This document shows positions 1 through 12,913 of a DNA stretch of 64,000 nucleotides, one piece after another. The translations under genes and the position numbers were made by a program. The stretch lies in contig CM049309.1 in assembly GCA_026874595.1 (NCBI GenBank), positions 56,429,926 to 56,493,925 of the forward strand, given 5' to 3'. The notes beneath the pieces were generated by a model. The model saw only the letters and a list, made by a program, of their open reading frames with translations, did not search any database and was not told the origin of the DNA. Every line of letters begins with the position of its first letter. The stretch's first letter is position 1. The stretch comes from Sipunculus nudus. Lineage: Eukaryota; Annelida; Sipuncula; Golfingiida; Sipunculidae.

Positions 1-1502
1 CAGCTTTCATAACATTTTTCTTGCAGAATTTGAACGTACAATTATGCCTGGTAGTATTTTTTGTGACTTGAACCAAAAGTCTTAAATGACAATAAATAAC
101 GACATCACATTTTAATTTAAACAAGTTTAAACCATTTTTGCACCATAAAAATAAAATTAGATAGGCATATCACATGTATTATAACTGCATCCATATCACT
201 ATATTCTCCCCTTTTAAGTACAATTAAAATTGTAGATATATACAAAATACATATATATATGTAAATAAATATATATGAAATTTTTAAAATGTAGGAAAAC
301 TGCAAGAATGTTTGGAGAAAATGAAAGAGTAAAAAGGGTCCAACTGTCAAGGTCCAAATAGGACGGATGGATGCGACACGAAAGCACTACGAGGACAGCG
401 TTACAACGAAAATCTATCTGTGGATAAATTTTGTTTGAAACTGGACGTAATCATTAAAGTTTAAAGCGGAAAAATGCTTCTTTGGCCACGCCAAAAGAAG
501 CATATTACAGTAGAATTATGTTGACCTGTAGCGCTAAGCTATACTTAAGAAGCTACATTTATATTCTCTAAGCACGAAGCCTGCTGAAGTCTGAAATTCA
601 CGCCATCCTTGATATACGTCTGTTGGTCACGTGGTCCTATTTGTTAACATGACCTGGGATAAGTGAACCTGATAGAGAGTAGTGAAAGACATGTCCTGTT
701 CTTGTTGGCTCTATTCATTATGCCATGCCAGGAGGCCTTTAAAACCCATGGTTTGGCTTGTGGCTAATCAAAGAACTTGTCCAGATGCTTGTTTGGGTCT
801 AATCGGAGGGATAATTTTGACATGGCTGCATTAAATTAGGCAGTAGGATTGCGAGAAAACGAGAAACACAAGCCCTTATTTTCTTGGCCTTGTTTGACAG
901 TTGTAACAATAATTTCTCAGGTAAAAAAAAAAAAATAGATTTAATATAAGAATTTATTTTTTTTCATTATTTAAATGAAGCATAAACTGCAGGGTTTTTG
1001 TAGATGCTATATTGATAAAATAAATATTGCCACGTATACTGTTGCCTTGCACGCTAGGGATATACAATATGTCGACAGTCTGTCTGGACACTTTTAGATA
1101 TGTACATACGGCGTTGCCGAACTTACAGGAACACTGATACCGTCAGTAGATACACAAATATCCCTTCACACAAGCATCGGGGGCAAGCTTTCACTGCAAG
1201 GACTTTCTATAGGAACCATTAGGAAAATACCATTAATACATGTATTTTATTTCACTTGTAATGATAGATGTAAACGATCAAACCATCGAATGTGCGAGCA
1301 TTCTCAGCATAGGAAAGCAAAACAAGTAATTAACAGGTTTATTAATATAAACGTCAAATGAAAGCCTTATGACTTTCTATTTAGTTTGATACTGAAAGAA
1401 AACTATGGATTTTCATTGCGAACATTTTGTTAACGTCTGTTGCATTTGTAGTTGATAAAATTGAACCCATTTGAATTAACATCGAATTTACAAATTCAAG
1501 TC
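1..1502. other. Non-coding AT-rich DNA, probably intron 1 of the left ferroxidase paralogue
   Basis: No convincing coding region on either strand. If the exon at 3867-4009 is spliced to exons beyond the left edge, this stretch lies in its first intron. The only clear structure is a hairpin at 474-503 and short A/T runs. Confidence 0.5.
474..503. repeat. Short hairpin
   Basis: The arm atgcttctttggc (474-486) is followed by a 3-base loop and its inverse complement (490-503), with one extra A in the second arm. It is not followed by a T tract and no function is evident. Confidence 0.6.
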
Positions 1503-1815
1503 AACAAACACTCGACAGGCATCAGGCTCCGCCAAAAAAAAAACCACGTGTGGGGCGATTCTCTCTGAGCCTGTGGCCTGTTCAAACGGTCGCCGGGGCG
1601 ATGAGCTGTCACTCAAAACGAAATGAACAACATTGGCTTCGTGTATTCCTCCCTTGGCTGGTAAACCGTTTTGTCTTCCAGCACAGGGTCTTATCTGATT
1701 GGACCAAAATACAGCGCTCCCCTCTGGTGTAGAAATTCAGGATACAAGGTCATAACAAACGGCGCTTACGATATAGGTAGTCGGTCTATGGGTAAAGCGC
1801 TGTGTAAAGAGCGTA
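1503..1815 (+). mobile_element. Truncated third copy of the 700-bp TIR element
   Basis: Homologous to the right part of the elements at 29471-30169 and 41106-41805, ending in the same terminus agagcgta at 1815. The left third is missing, and an internal block of roughly 230 bases between ggctccgcc and accacgt is replaced by a short A run. No target duplication can be recognised because the left end is lost. It is more diverged than the two full copies, so it is an older insertion. Confidence 0.8.
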
Positions 1816-2041
1816 CATACAGAGGAGGGTCTCTTAGTGGGACCAGTATCGTTGCCACTTCAACGTCCTCAGTTAATGATAAATCGACGTTTCCGTGACA
1901 GGCTGTCGATGAATAAAACTATACATGTACCTATTAAAACAGCGGCAAAGGCAGCATTATTAAACCTTGACGAAAAGGTCGAATTGCAACCGGATAGCTG
2001 AATCTAGAAGCTCTTGTTTTAACCTTAGGATTGTTACCACT

Positions 2042-2515
2042 TATGACAAAGAACTCACTAGTTGTACTTTTTACAAAGAACTCACCAGTAACGTTTTTCG
2101 AAGAACTCTAAAGTAACGTTTAACAAAGAACTCACTATAGGAACGTTTTATAAGGAACTCACTAGTAACGTTTTTCGTAAAACTCTCAAGTAACGTTTTA
2201 CAAAGAACCCACTATAGTAACGTTTTATAAAGAACTCATGTGTACTAGTAACGTTTTTCGAAGAACTCACGAGTAACGTGTTACAAAGAACTCACTAGTA
2301 ACGTTTTATAAAGAAATCACTTGTAACTTCTTTCGAAGAACTCTCAAGTGACTTTTTTTTCAAAGAACTCACTAGTAACGTTTCTCGAAGAAATCACAAG
2401 TAACCTTTCACAAAGAACTCACTATACTAGTATAATGTTTCACAAAGAACTCACTAATAACGTTTTTCAAAGAAGTCACTAGTAATGGTTTACCAACAAT
2501 TCACTTGTAAAGTTT
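2042..2515 (+). repeat. Minisatellite, about 29-bp unit
   Basis: About sixteen imperfect copies of a unit containing aaagaactcactagtaacg followed by tttt plus a short variable spacer. Units vary in length from roughly 25 to 33 bases, and none of the frames stays open across the array. Confidence 0.85.
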
Positions 2516-3745
2516 TAGGAAGCGTCACGTTTTTCAGCGTGTGGCGCATATCTCCATACATAAGCGGACACAAATTTGCGCTAAGGAAGATATGCCACAG
2601 ACCACGCACCCCACTGTGACATATCATTAATTATCTGTACGCCGGTATCAGTGCTTTACTGGACACTCACGGCCCGCAGGGGTTAATTTCACTGACACTA
2701 ACAGACACCGTAACACATGTCCCTTGAAACGAAATGACTAATATATTAACGCACCGCATCAGCAGCTGACATAAAAGTACATTATACTCAAGTGACAATT
2801 TACCGTCTTCAGAGCTATACAGTTTCAATAACTCTCATTCGTGACAATTGTGTATGAAAAAAATAACAAGTATATAACGCTTCTTTTACCTGTTTTACCT
2901 GAAGTGTTTTATATACATGGTATTTTAATTAGCCCGATTCATGATAGAATAAGCACATTTATGTTCTGCACATACTCAGAAAGCTTGCTGCCGCTTGATA
3001 ACCCTATGGTTGGAATATACGAACGAATTACTTAACTTTACTTTATCTCTTTTTTTTTTTACAATAATTACAAAAGCCTAATAACAATAAAAGTCTTAAT
3101 TACGTCCTTCATTTATATATGAACCAATTATTGAAATGTTTAACATGGTTGCACCAGATTTTATCAATAATTGTTTTTGTTTTCCGAAAATTTACTTGAA
3201 TTTCAGGTATATTCATATCCTGAAATCAGGACACGTCATTATGATTAAACAATGTGATAAGACCGTATACATTAGTTATATAAACAACTATATCTGCATA
3301 AATACATATCGACAATACGTATCGACAACACGGTCTTGTACAAATAAAAGGCTTTACAAGAACTTGGTAAATATATAAAGTTTATAAATACTATAATTCT
3401 CCTGAATTCATTCCAAACAGAAAAAAAATAGTCCATCCGTGAAAAGGAGGTCACACAGTACAATGAAAACCAGGCAGTAGAGGGCGCTGGTGTAAACGGG
3501 ATTCTCATCTCGACGTGTCTGTATACTATTATTTGTAAGCTTCGCAGAATTATGATCCTAAAATCCTTAAATTGTACACCGGTAGTTATACCAATGTTTG
3601 CTTAAATATCAGCGCATGTATTTGATGGATTATTAAACAACTTACGTATATATAATTAACATTTAATTATATAATTTTACTATATTTTGAAACGTTACAC
3701 CTTTCCGTAAATACGAATATGGAATTAACTAACGTCTTTTCTGTC

Positions 3746-3747
<2 letters not shown>
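2516..3747. other. Non-coding AT-rich DNA
   Basis: Only short open frames without family resemblance. Probably the 5' part of the first intron of the left ferroxidase paralogue. No repeat array or element ends recognised. Confidence 0.4.

Positions 3748-3820
<73 letters not shown>
3748..3820. repeat. (AT)n microsatellite
   Basis: Uninterrupted AT dinucleotide run of about 36 units, roughly 50 bases past the splice donor of the left paralogue's exon 1 on the minus strand. Confidence 0.95.
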
Positions 3821-3823
<3 letters not shown>

Positions 3824-3866
3824 GCATCTGGTAAACAAACATCTATCGATAAACTGCTTTACTTAC

Positions 3867-4009
3867 TCGTTGAATTCCTGATTTGTTTTGCTGGTGCCGT
3901 AGGGGGCGTAATCCCAGTCAATTTCAACGGCAGCGATGTAATATACCCGGTCTTTAGCGCTGGCTACACCAGCACATGACACCAGGAGAACCAGCAGTAA
4001 AGGGTCCAT
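3867..4009 (-). CDS. Exon 1 of a second hephaestin-like ferroxidase (partial gene, left paralogue)
   Basis: Minus-strand ATG at 4009 opens a signal peptide of about 18 residues (MDPLLLVLLVSCAGVASA). The start of multicopper-oxidase domain 1 follows, with the family motif RVYYIA and WDYAPYG, ending in a donor AACGA|GTAAGT at 3867/3866 (phase 2). The roughly 48-residue product is about three-quarters identical to exon 1 of the complete gene at 53800-53945 and uses the same splice phase. No second exon is seen in 1-3866; the sister gene has an 11.5-kb first intron, so the remainder very likely lies beyond the left edge. Secreted or membrane-attached ferroxidase is inferred from the paralogue. 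It could instead be an isolated duplicated first exon. Confidence 0.8.
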
Positions 4010-4034
4010 GTTTCTGCTGTGTCAGACACTGAAG

Positions 4035-4049
4035 TGTGATGTTTTCACA
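4035..4049 (-). promoter_or_regulatory. Conserved upstream palindrome of the left paralogue
   Basis: tgtgatgttttcaca, an imperfect palindrome (TGTGA...TCACA), lies 26 bases upstream of the ATG. The identical 15-mer is found 20 bases upstream of the ATG of the other paralogue. It could be a 5'UTR or core-promoter element, or simply unchanged duplicated sequence. A weak TATA-like CATAAAAAGG on the minus strand ends near 4117. Confidence 0.45.
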
Positions 4050-4729
4050 AAGTGAAGGTCACACAAGTGAGCAACCACCGCTGACCACTCACTAAACTGG
4101 ACCGAAGTGACGGTCGCCTTTTTATGCACGGTCACGGGGTGTGTGTTCCCTTTTGGAGCCGACCATGGAGGCGGGTTTTAGATCCCCTGCGCCGACGTCA
4201 CGGCGTTCTCAGGCCTCACACACCCATGCAAGGCGATGCACTCCCAGCTAATCTGTACCCCCTGACACTGGCCAGTACACACTTAAACAGTTCGGTAAAT
4301 AACCCCAGAATTTAGGTTCAACTTGAGCAGGGGATCTGATTCCACCCCTTGTCTTTGTTCAGTCCTCCCAGACTTGCTTAAAGCTCTATGTCAGTAGCAC
4401 TTGCCTGTAGCAGTGAGTTGACTGCGAAAAAACTGATTTGGTAACTTTGCTTGCCATGTTACTGATACATCGATACTGAACAGTTTATTTATGTATCTTG
4501 TGGGTCAAATCTGTTTCCCTCCCATCCCAGCAGTTAACTGTCATTATATTGTGACCGTAAGTATTGTAATTTATAAAGGTAATTATATACAAAATAGAAA
4601 TTAGAAGCCAGAAGAAAAAGACCAATGTCCTCAGAATTTATCATTTACATTTCTAGTTGAGCCAAAATGTACTCCAGGAAATGATATGTTGATATTAGAC
4701 TGTTCATGATCGTATTATTGTTTTTTTTT
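4050..4729. other. Upstream region of the left paralogue
   Basis: Non-coding. The first 150 bases have GC-richer promoter-like composition, including cgacgtca near 4193 (a CRE-like half site). The remainder is AT-rich with no recognisable element. Confidence 0.4.
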
Positions 4730-4799
4730 AGCTCAGCTGACTGAAAGTCATCTGAGCTATAGCGATCACTCTTTGTCCGTCGTCCGTCTGTCCGTTTGT

Positions 4800-7450
4800 C
4801 CGTCCGTTAACCAGGCACAAATCGTAACCGCTGAACCTAGAACCTTGTAACTTGGGATTCTGAGAGGTCCATGAAAAATCTCCATGGAAACCAGAAATTA
4901 GGTCTCTGGCACCCATATCCTTCGAGCTATGGGGCCCCAAAGTACCCCCCAGAAAAGTCAAAAATTTCATACAAAAACTTCAATATCTCATTAACTACTT
5001 GACTGATCGTCATGATTTTTGGCATACATATTGATCATGAGATGTTCCATCACTTCCTGCAGACTGGTGGCGCTACCTGTATTTTTCGAATTTTTACAAA
5101 TTTTTTTCTCTATTTTTGAGACCTTTAAAAATGTGAACATCTGTTAACAAGGCACAAATCGTAAAGCCTAGACCTAGAATCTTAATTCTTGATACACTGA
5201 GAGGTCCATGAAAAATCTCCTTAGAAACCAGAAATTAGGTCTCTGTCACCCATATCCTTCGAGCTATGGGGCCCCAAAGTACCCCCCAGAAAAGTCAAAA
5301 ATTTCATACAAAAACTTCAATATCTCATTAACTACTTGACTGATCGTCATGATTTTTGGCATACATATTGATCATGAGATGTTCCATCACTTCCTGCAGA
5401 CTGGTGGCGCTACCTGTATTTTTCGATTTTTTACAAATTTTTATCTCTATTTTTGAGACCTTTAAAAATGTGAACATCTGTTAACAAGGCACAAATCGTA
5501 AAGCCTAGACCTAGAATCTTAATTCTTGATACACTGAGAGGTCCATGAAAAATCTCCTTGGAAACCTGAAATTAGGTCTCTGTTACCCATATCCTTCGAG
5601 CTATGGGGCCTCAAAGTACCCCCCAGAATAGTAAAAAATTTCATACAAAAACTTCAATATCTCAATAACTACAACACTGATGGTCATGATTTTTGGCATA
5701 CATATTGATCATGAGATGTTCCATAAGTTCCTGCAGACTGGTGGCGCCACCTGTATTTTTCGATTTTTTTTACAATTTTTTCCCCTATTTTTGAGACGTT
5801 TAAAGATGCTGTCATCTGTAAACGTGGCACAAATCGTAACCGCTGGACCTAGAATCTTCATTCTCGACACACTGAGAAACCTATTAAAAGTCTCCATGGA
5901 AACCAGAAATTAGATCTCTGTTACCCATATCCTTCGAGCTATGAGGCCCCAAAGTACCCCCCAGAAAAGTCAAAAATTTCATACAAAAACTTCAATATCT
6001 CATTAACTACTTGACTGATGGTCATGATTTTTGGCATACATATTGATCATGAGATGTTCCATCACTTCCTGCAGAATGGTGGCGCCACCTGAATTTTTCG
6101 ATTTTTTACGAATTTTAAAATGTGAACAGCTGTTAACAGGGCACAAATCATAAAGACTGGACCTAGAATCTTCATTCTTGACACACTGAGAGGTCCATAA
6201 AAAGTCTCCATGGAAACCTGAAATAAGGTTTCTGTTACCCATATCCTTTGAGCTATGGGGGGCTCCCAATAACCCCCCAGAATAATGAAAAATTTGATAA
6301 AAACAAACTGCAACATCTCAATAACTACAACACTGATGGTCATGATTTTTGGCATACATATTGATCAAGAGGTGTTTCATCAGTACCTGCAGACTGGTGG
6401 TGTCACCTGTATTTTTTCAAATTTTCACAATTTTTTCTCTCTATTTTTGAGACCTTTCAGGATGTAGTTTTCTGTCAACAGGGTACAAATCCTAAGGACT
6501 GGACCTAGAATCTTCATTGTTGACACACAGGGAGACCCATGATAAGTCTCCATGAACACCTGAAATTAGGTCTCTGTTACCCATATCCTTTGAGCTATGT
6601 CACTCCAAAGTACAGCTCAGAATAATGGAAAATTTGATACAAAAGCTGAAGTATCTGAACAACTAATGCAGAGATCACCATAATTGTTTTCATGGATATT
6701 GATCATGGAGTGTTTCATCAGTTTCTGCAGACTGGTGGCACCACCTGTATTTGTTCGGGTTTTTTTACGAATATTTTCTCTATTTTTGAGACTTTTAAAG
6801 TTATGAACATCTGTTAATAGGGCACAAATCATTAAAACTGGACCTAGAATCTTCATTCTTGACACACAGGGAGACCCATGAAAAGTCTCCATGGAAACCT
6901 GAAATTAGGTCTCTGTTACCCATATTCTTTAAGCTGTATGGCTCCAAATTACCCCCCAGAATAATGGAAAATTTGATACAAAAACTGCAGTATCTCAATA
7001 ACTACAACACTGATGGTCATGATTTTCGGCATACATATTGATCATGACCTGTTCCATCAATTTCTGCAGACTGGGTGCGCCACCTCTATTTTTTTCAAAT
7101 GTTTACGATTTTTTAATATTTTTTTGATACCTTTAAAGATGTGGTTTTCTGTCAACAGGGTACAAATCGCAACAACTGGACCTAGAATCTTCATTCTTGT
7201 CATGCAAGGAGGCTCATGAAAAGTGCCTGTGGAAACTTAAAATTAGGTCTCTGTTACCCATATCCTTCAAGCTATAGGACTCCGAAGTATCCCTCAGAAT
7301 AATGGACAATTTGATACAAAAGCTGAAGTATCTGAACAACTAATGCAGAGATCACCATGATTCTTTGCATGGATATTGATGTTTGTAAGTGTTTTTATTA
7401 GTTTCTGCAGACTGGTGGAGCCACCTGTATTTTTGTACCCGCCAAAACGA
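4800..7450 (+). repeat. 338-bp tandem monomers (about 8 copies)
   Basis: Successive landmarks are 337, 337, 339, 313, 342, 339 and 338 bases apart. The first copies are the most alike, for example the second and third around 5130-5600. Each unit has a segment resembling 'gagctatggggccccaaagtac' (22 bases in total, variably conserved) and the ggtggc palindrome about 250 bases later. Open frames of 60-97 codons recur in each copy but are simply echoes of the repeat. Confidence 0.85.
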
Positions 7451-8700
7451 AGTTTTGTGGATACTATGTTTTTGACCAGGTTCCTCCGCCGTGGCGGCGT
7501 TCGTTTCCAGAGAGCTCCTCTGGGACTTGATTTTATGAGCTTTCTAAGCTCATATCTCGGGAACCGTTTGACTGATCAGGAAATAAAATTTATACTAATG
7601 TAGCCCTTGGATAACTCTATAACATACACAAAAAATGGTGGCGCCACCTGTAACCATGTTTGCACAGTGTGCATCTGTTCATCTGCCTTTGGTTAAAATC
7701 ACTCATATCTCTGCAGTGAATTGACTAATTCACCTGAAATTCGGCATGCATATACATCCTGGATAGCTTTCTTGATTTTATGACAGGTGGCACCACCTAC
7801 ATTCACGTTCACGCTGATGACATCCAAGCTCATATCTCGGGAACCGTTTGACCGATCGGGCCAAAATTTTGCATGTGTATAGATCTAACATAGCTCTTTA
7901 ACATACGCTAAACTGGTGGCACCACCTGCAACCATTTTTGCACAGCGTCTGTCTGTTTGTCTGCCGTGCAATAAAGTCACTCACATTTTGGCAGTGGTTT
8001 GACATATCTGCCTAAAATTTTGCAGTTTTATACATCCTGGATAGCTTTCTTGATTTTATGACAGGTGGCGCCACCTTTATTCTAGTTTATGCTGCAGACA
8101 TCCAAGCTCATATCTCGGGAACCGTTTGAATGATTGGACCAAAATTTTGCATGTGTGTAGATCTCACATAGGTCTTTATCATACACAAAACTGGAGGGGC
8201 CACCTGCAACCATTTTTGCACATTTTGCACAGCGTCTGTCTGTTTGTCTGCCGTGGCCTAAAATCACTCATTTCTCTGTAGTGGTTTGACATAACTGCCT
8301 AAAATTTTGCAGGTTTATACATCCTGGATAGCTTTCTTGATTTTATGACAGGTGGCGCCACCTACATTCTAGTTAACACTGCACACATCCAAGCTAATAT
8401 CTCAGGAACCATTTGACCGATTGGGCCAAAATTGTGCTTGTGTTTAGATCTCACATAGGTCTTTCTCATACACAAAACTGCAACCATTTTTGCACAGCGT
8501 CTGTCTGTTTGTCTGCCGTGGGCTAAAATCACTCATATCCATGTAGTGGTTTGACTTTTCTGCCTAAAATTTTGCATATGTATACAACTTGGACAGCTTT
8601 CTGGATTTGTGGTAGGTTGCACAACCTACATACACATTTAGGCTGCAGACATCCATGCTAATATGCAACATACCTCACTCTGTTTCCCCTTGCCACTCAA
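7450..8700 (+). repeat. 280-bp tandem monomers (about 4.5 copies)
   Basis: Units share atctcgggaaccgtttga, ccaaaattttgcatgtg, gcacagcgtctgtctgttt and gacaggtggcgccacct. Spacing is 280, 278, 287 and 264 bases. The third shared motif resembles the tccgtctgtccg run at the left end of the composite element. Confidence 0.8.
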
Positions 8701-8953
8701 CCATGCCTCACTTCACCCGTTCCACTCTGATTTTGGCAGATACACGTAGTCACTTGTCGGCTACCCGTATTCTAGTTTTTTAAAGTTTACACATTTTTTC
8801 TCTATTTTTCAGATATATAAATACAGACTAAATCTTGGCCTGTTGGTTAATCTGTTTGATGCTTCAGTTGAATGGGTATCTACCATTCTGATGATAAAGT
8901 TTTGTGAATCTCTTCCCAGTCAGCTGAGCGTCATGACCCATGGGTCACTTGTT

Positions 8954-10560
8954 TAATTTAACTACTGTATCTCCTATCAACTGTGTATTTATTGCATATC
9001 TTATGACTGAACTTGTAATCTTTATATTGCATCAGCGCCACTGAGCACATGAATTAATTGTGGATATTGATCCTTTATCAATAATGGTAAAATAAATGAT
9101 AATATATAAATAAAATAAATCAGTTTCAAATACATATGCTTCAATTAATTGCTTAAACCTATAGAGGAAGTATTAGAATGCCAGTAGTTTGGTTGTGAAA
9201 CCCTATTTAGCCTATTATTCTATGTGCATCGTTGCCAGAAACTAAATTGTTCCATTTAATCTGCTACATTTGTTATTACATTCGATGTGTAGTATATTGA
9301 TATGCAACTGCATGTGTACTTGTCTTACAAAATTTATATTAAAATTGAAATTATTGTAACATTTATATTCTAAATATTTTTTTTTTCAATATTGAGGTGC
9401 CAGCAATACTGACTCAGGGATAGGTACACATCATTGTGTAAAGATGTATACAGATGTCAATTTACCATAAAATTCAGGATTGTGCAATATCTATATATTG
9501 ATATTAATAATAATTATTATAATTCTCCGTCAGCCAGGAAAAAACACTCATGGTTAGTTTTTACGTATCTTCATCATTTTTGAAAGCTTTGTCTAAATTG
9601 TACTTTATTCTACATTGTTTATTATCAGAGATTTGTATAATATCTATTGTACAATGAAGTATTTTTTTCACTATTTGTGTTGGCTATAACCAAATGATTA
9701 TCTGAATTAAATACATAATGAGAGGACTAGTGTTCTAAGATAGGTTTATACAGTCTTCCTGGCACTGTAAATAAACAGGGCAACCTTAAATAGTGTCCAG
9801 CCAGCAGACCTGCCCCACTCTAATCTATCATGATATGTCACCACCCTGTCAACCTGGCAGCAGGAGGCCCCTAATGACATTGTGCAGGGCAAAACCAAAT
9901 TTCTAGCGGCATATTGGCCGGGTTATTAACCAGACAAGCTGAAGACAAAATCCCAGTGTGATGAAAAAAAATAATCTGACCAAATAAAGCGCGGGAAGTG
10001 TGATTGGATAGGTAACGATCTTGTAATTTTTGCAAAACTGAATACGAAACGTTGTGTAACAAGAAAAGAAAGACATATATATTTGTCAAGCTAAGTTATG
10101 ATATATACTGAGCATACTCTCTTGCTTGTTTCTTATACATTGAAATCTTTAGCTTGGTGTAAAATGTATATTCTAACTTGTTTTTAGTTTTGTATTTGTC
10201 ATTTTTAAGATTTTACCAGTGCAAAGCAAGAGCTATAGAGAATTCTCTTCTTTCGAAATTCAAAGCGACATAAAGAATAAAACTAGAAATCATTCTATTG
10301 TTGAAACCTTGCCTCATGCACACCCAGATTATCAGACAGGATATCCCAAGAAAATTAAGGGAACATAATGTAAGCAATACCACAAGACAATTTTACCTTT
10401 CCTTTCTACACACAGAATGGAGGGATATGAGATGTAACATTGTTCGTGTGTGTTTGTGGTTTCCATATGAAACTGAAGAAAAAAAAATCGCTAAATATTA
10501 GGGGATAATCGCTAAAGCTAGGGGATATTTTCTATCCAGAGCCATAAATGGTAATTGTTA
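8954..10560. other. Non-coding AT-rich DNA
   Basis: No gene or repeat family recognised; only short chance open frames on both strands. Confidence 0.4.
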
Positions 10561-10576
10561 CTGCAAGAAACTACCA

Positions 10577-10602
10577 CAACAACAACAACAACCAACAGCA
10601 AT

Positions 10603-10634
<32 letters not shown>
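10577..10634. repeat. (AAC)n and (TAA)n microsatellites
   Basis: A short AAC run at 10577-10591 followed by about eleven ATA/TAA units at 10602-10634. Confidence 0.9.
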
Positions 10635-10635
<1 letters not shown>

Positions 10636-12224
10636 GTTAATGCCCCATTCTTTTGCAAAGTTTCATATCCATGATAATAATTCTCTGGAAAGCAATTACA
10701 TTCTTATAATAAATTAAGGATACTTTAAATACTACATGAATATAATATTCTAGAATAAATAAATGAAAAAAGCAGTTTTAAACCGAATATTCCGTTAAAT
10801 ATTACATATATCAAAATATCAATCAAATTGAAATTCTTGTTGTACAAAGTCAGACCATAAAAAAACTACTGAATATAAAAGATTTAGCATAATAACAATA
10901 ATCCAAAATAATATGTGATCAATTTAATTTAAATTTTGGAAGAAAATTGTCGTAAGTAATCACATATTTACTTTCATTTATAAACTGATAATTGTATAAA
11001 ATATTCATTAAGTAGTCTAAATATAGGAGTCATTAGCATTTCTTCATTTTGTAGTTTGAAAACTTATAATAGAACAGAGAAATATTGTGTATCTCGATTG
11101 TCACCCTCCATAACCCTGTGGTAGCTGATATAAATGCTGAACAGTGCTTGCTCACATGTAGGGACAGGTCCTGATTAATTTTTCTGTGCTGTAAAATAGT
11201 CTGGGCTGCAGTAGGTCACCATGCACCGATATGACCTGAGCTAAGCCCTCATAACAGGACATTGCCATCAATGGCTGTGTTGTTGTATACATGTCTTCAT
11301 ATGTTTGTGTTATGCAGGAATAGTTATTTATTTGTGATATTTGCTTATTTACTGCTGCATTTTAGTAATGGTAACTAGTATTTACACTAAATCAGTCAAA
11401 TTAATGGCTAATATTTCAATATTATAAGGCTGAAGTGACATGTCAGTATAGAAAAGTAAACATAAAGCGACATAGACTTTTAATAATCAGTTAATATATC
11501 ATTTCTGATCAGTAAGCTATACATAGTTTCGAATTTGGATTTGTTCTGTTATCTTAGTAGCATGATTGATATGATTATTATTCTAAAACTTTGAGAGTCC
11601 GTTATTTATACCATATATATTTTACATCACAATGGAATTAATTTATGCATGTCCATACTTATTTGCTTATAGATGTGGCTTCAAACAATTGAGTGAATTT
11701 ATATTTGTTAATTTGTGGTTTGAACTGCCTTCATATTAATGAATTAAAAACCCTGCCGCGTCCTGACATATTCAGTTTCTGGCGGATCTCGGCTACCATT
11801 CACACTTTGCATCTTTATATAAAAGCATAACATTTTACCTGTCTCCTTAGAATGCACGTTTACTAATTGCATATTATATGAAGGAAAACAAGACAAAATG
11901 TAAAAAATAACTTTTGTGGTAACCTTTTCTTTTCTGACCTCTAAATCATACAGGTAGGATCAGATGAAGCAGAGTAATATAAATGACCACATCAGGTGTT
12001 ACCGAGGCACGTATAAAGGCTGAAGCTACAGGTAAAGGTAAATACAGGTATCACGGTACCAGTACGACCGACAAAGAGATTTGTGATGGTCTGGTGCGGC
12101 TCTGATAGAACTTCGGTGTGACCAAAAAAACTCCTCCAGGGATTTGGGGAAGTGTGACCTCGGGATGACCACTGTCCCTTTGACTTAGAGTTACGTCGTG
12201 ACCACTTGACTATCTCAGTACTCT
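10635..12224. other. Non-coding AT-rich DNA
   Basis: No gene, repeat family or element boundary recognised. Confidence 0.4.
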
Positions 12225-12239
12225 CCAGAGGCATCTAGT

Positions 12240-12520
12240 CCGGGCGACGGTCGGTCAGTGCAATAATAGTCGCCACGAGAGTTGTACAAAAAAGAGGGGA
12301 AATTGCAGCTCCGAACTAGCGTAAAACAAAACCATGGGGAATTTGCCGCTTCCCATGAGGTGCTATATATACAAAACGAGGGTAATTTGCGATTCCCAAC
12401 GAGAGTAAAACAAAAACATGAGGAATTTGCCGTTTCCCATGAACACAAATGAGGGAAGTTCTCCATGCTCTCCATGAGCATTATACAAAAAAAGAGGAGA
12501 ATTTGCACCCATCCGCCAGA
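12240..12520 (-). repeat. Degenerate tandem repeat, about 85-bp period
   Basis: Copies share aaaacaaaa.catg.ggaatttgccg.ttcccatga and aaaa.gag.g.aatttgc. On the minus strand they give a 28-residue peptide repeat (SWE.ANS..CFTLV...PSF) in one open frame of 97 codons. No signal, domain or codon support for a real protein; the open frame most likely reflects the repeat. Confidence 0.55.
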
Positions 12521-12913
12521 GTTCGTTTCTACTCTTCCAGTAAGGCAATGTAGAATGGCAGGGACTACTTGTCTGAACAGTCAAACGTGAAAATCAAAAT
12601 TTGTTTCTTTTCACGGAAACACGTTCGTAATTTTCACATGCGCTTGCTTACAAAAGATCACTTATTATGTAATGTCCTTACCACAAGAACACCCATGTTT
12701 AAATGTAATTTGCCATGAAAAAATTCTTATCCAACACACTCTTAACTACATTTATACCTACGCCGCTGGTGTATTTATAAGCCCCGGTACATTATGGGCC
12801 GTAGGTTTGAAATACCCTTATACCATACCAGTAGCCAGCAGAGTCATATTCTCGCTGTAACATGCCCATAATCGGTCAATTTTGATCCTAAAAGAGGAGA
12901 ACTGATTGTTTCA
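12521..12913. other. Non-coding flank of the BEL element
   Basis: Nothing recognised. The last bases form the left copy of the 5-bp target duplication. Confidence 0.4.

Larger units (their letters stand above)
4730..8953. mobile_element. Composite tandem-repeat element (MITE-like) with two internal satellites
   Basis: Starts with agctcagctgactgaaagt and a run of tccg/tgtc (4780-4805), and ends with cagctgagcg...acccatgggtcacttgtt at 8953. The same terminus recurs at 26350 and 39384. Inside are about eight copies of a 338-bp monomer (acctag landmarks at 4835, 5172, 5509, 5848, 6161, 6503, 6842, 7180) and then about four and a half copies of a 280-bp monomer (gctcatatctcggg-type landmarks at 7548, 7828, 8106, 8393, 8657). 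Both monomer types carry the palindrome ggtggcgccacc or a one-base variant. There is no transposase. The structure fits a non-autonomous element whose internal unit has amplified. Confidence 0.75.

Noticed and set aside
3986-4110. Iron-responsive element in the ferroxidase 5'UTRs
   Set aside because: CAGTGT is present upstream of both starts, but the flanking bases do not form the required five-pair stem with bulged C.
4982-7219. Series of similar 60-97-codon open frames
   Set aside because: They repeat at the 338-base period and follow the satellite monomers; no start context or protein family.
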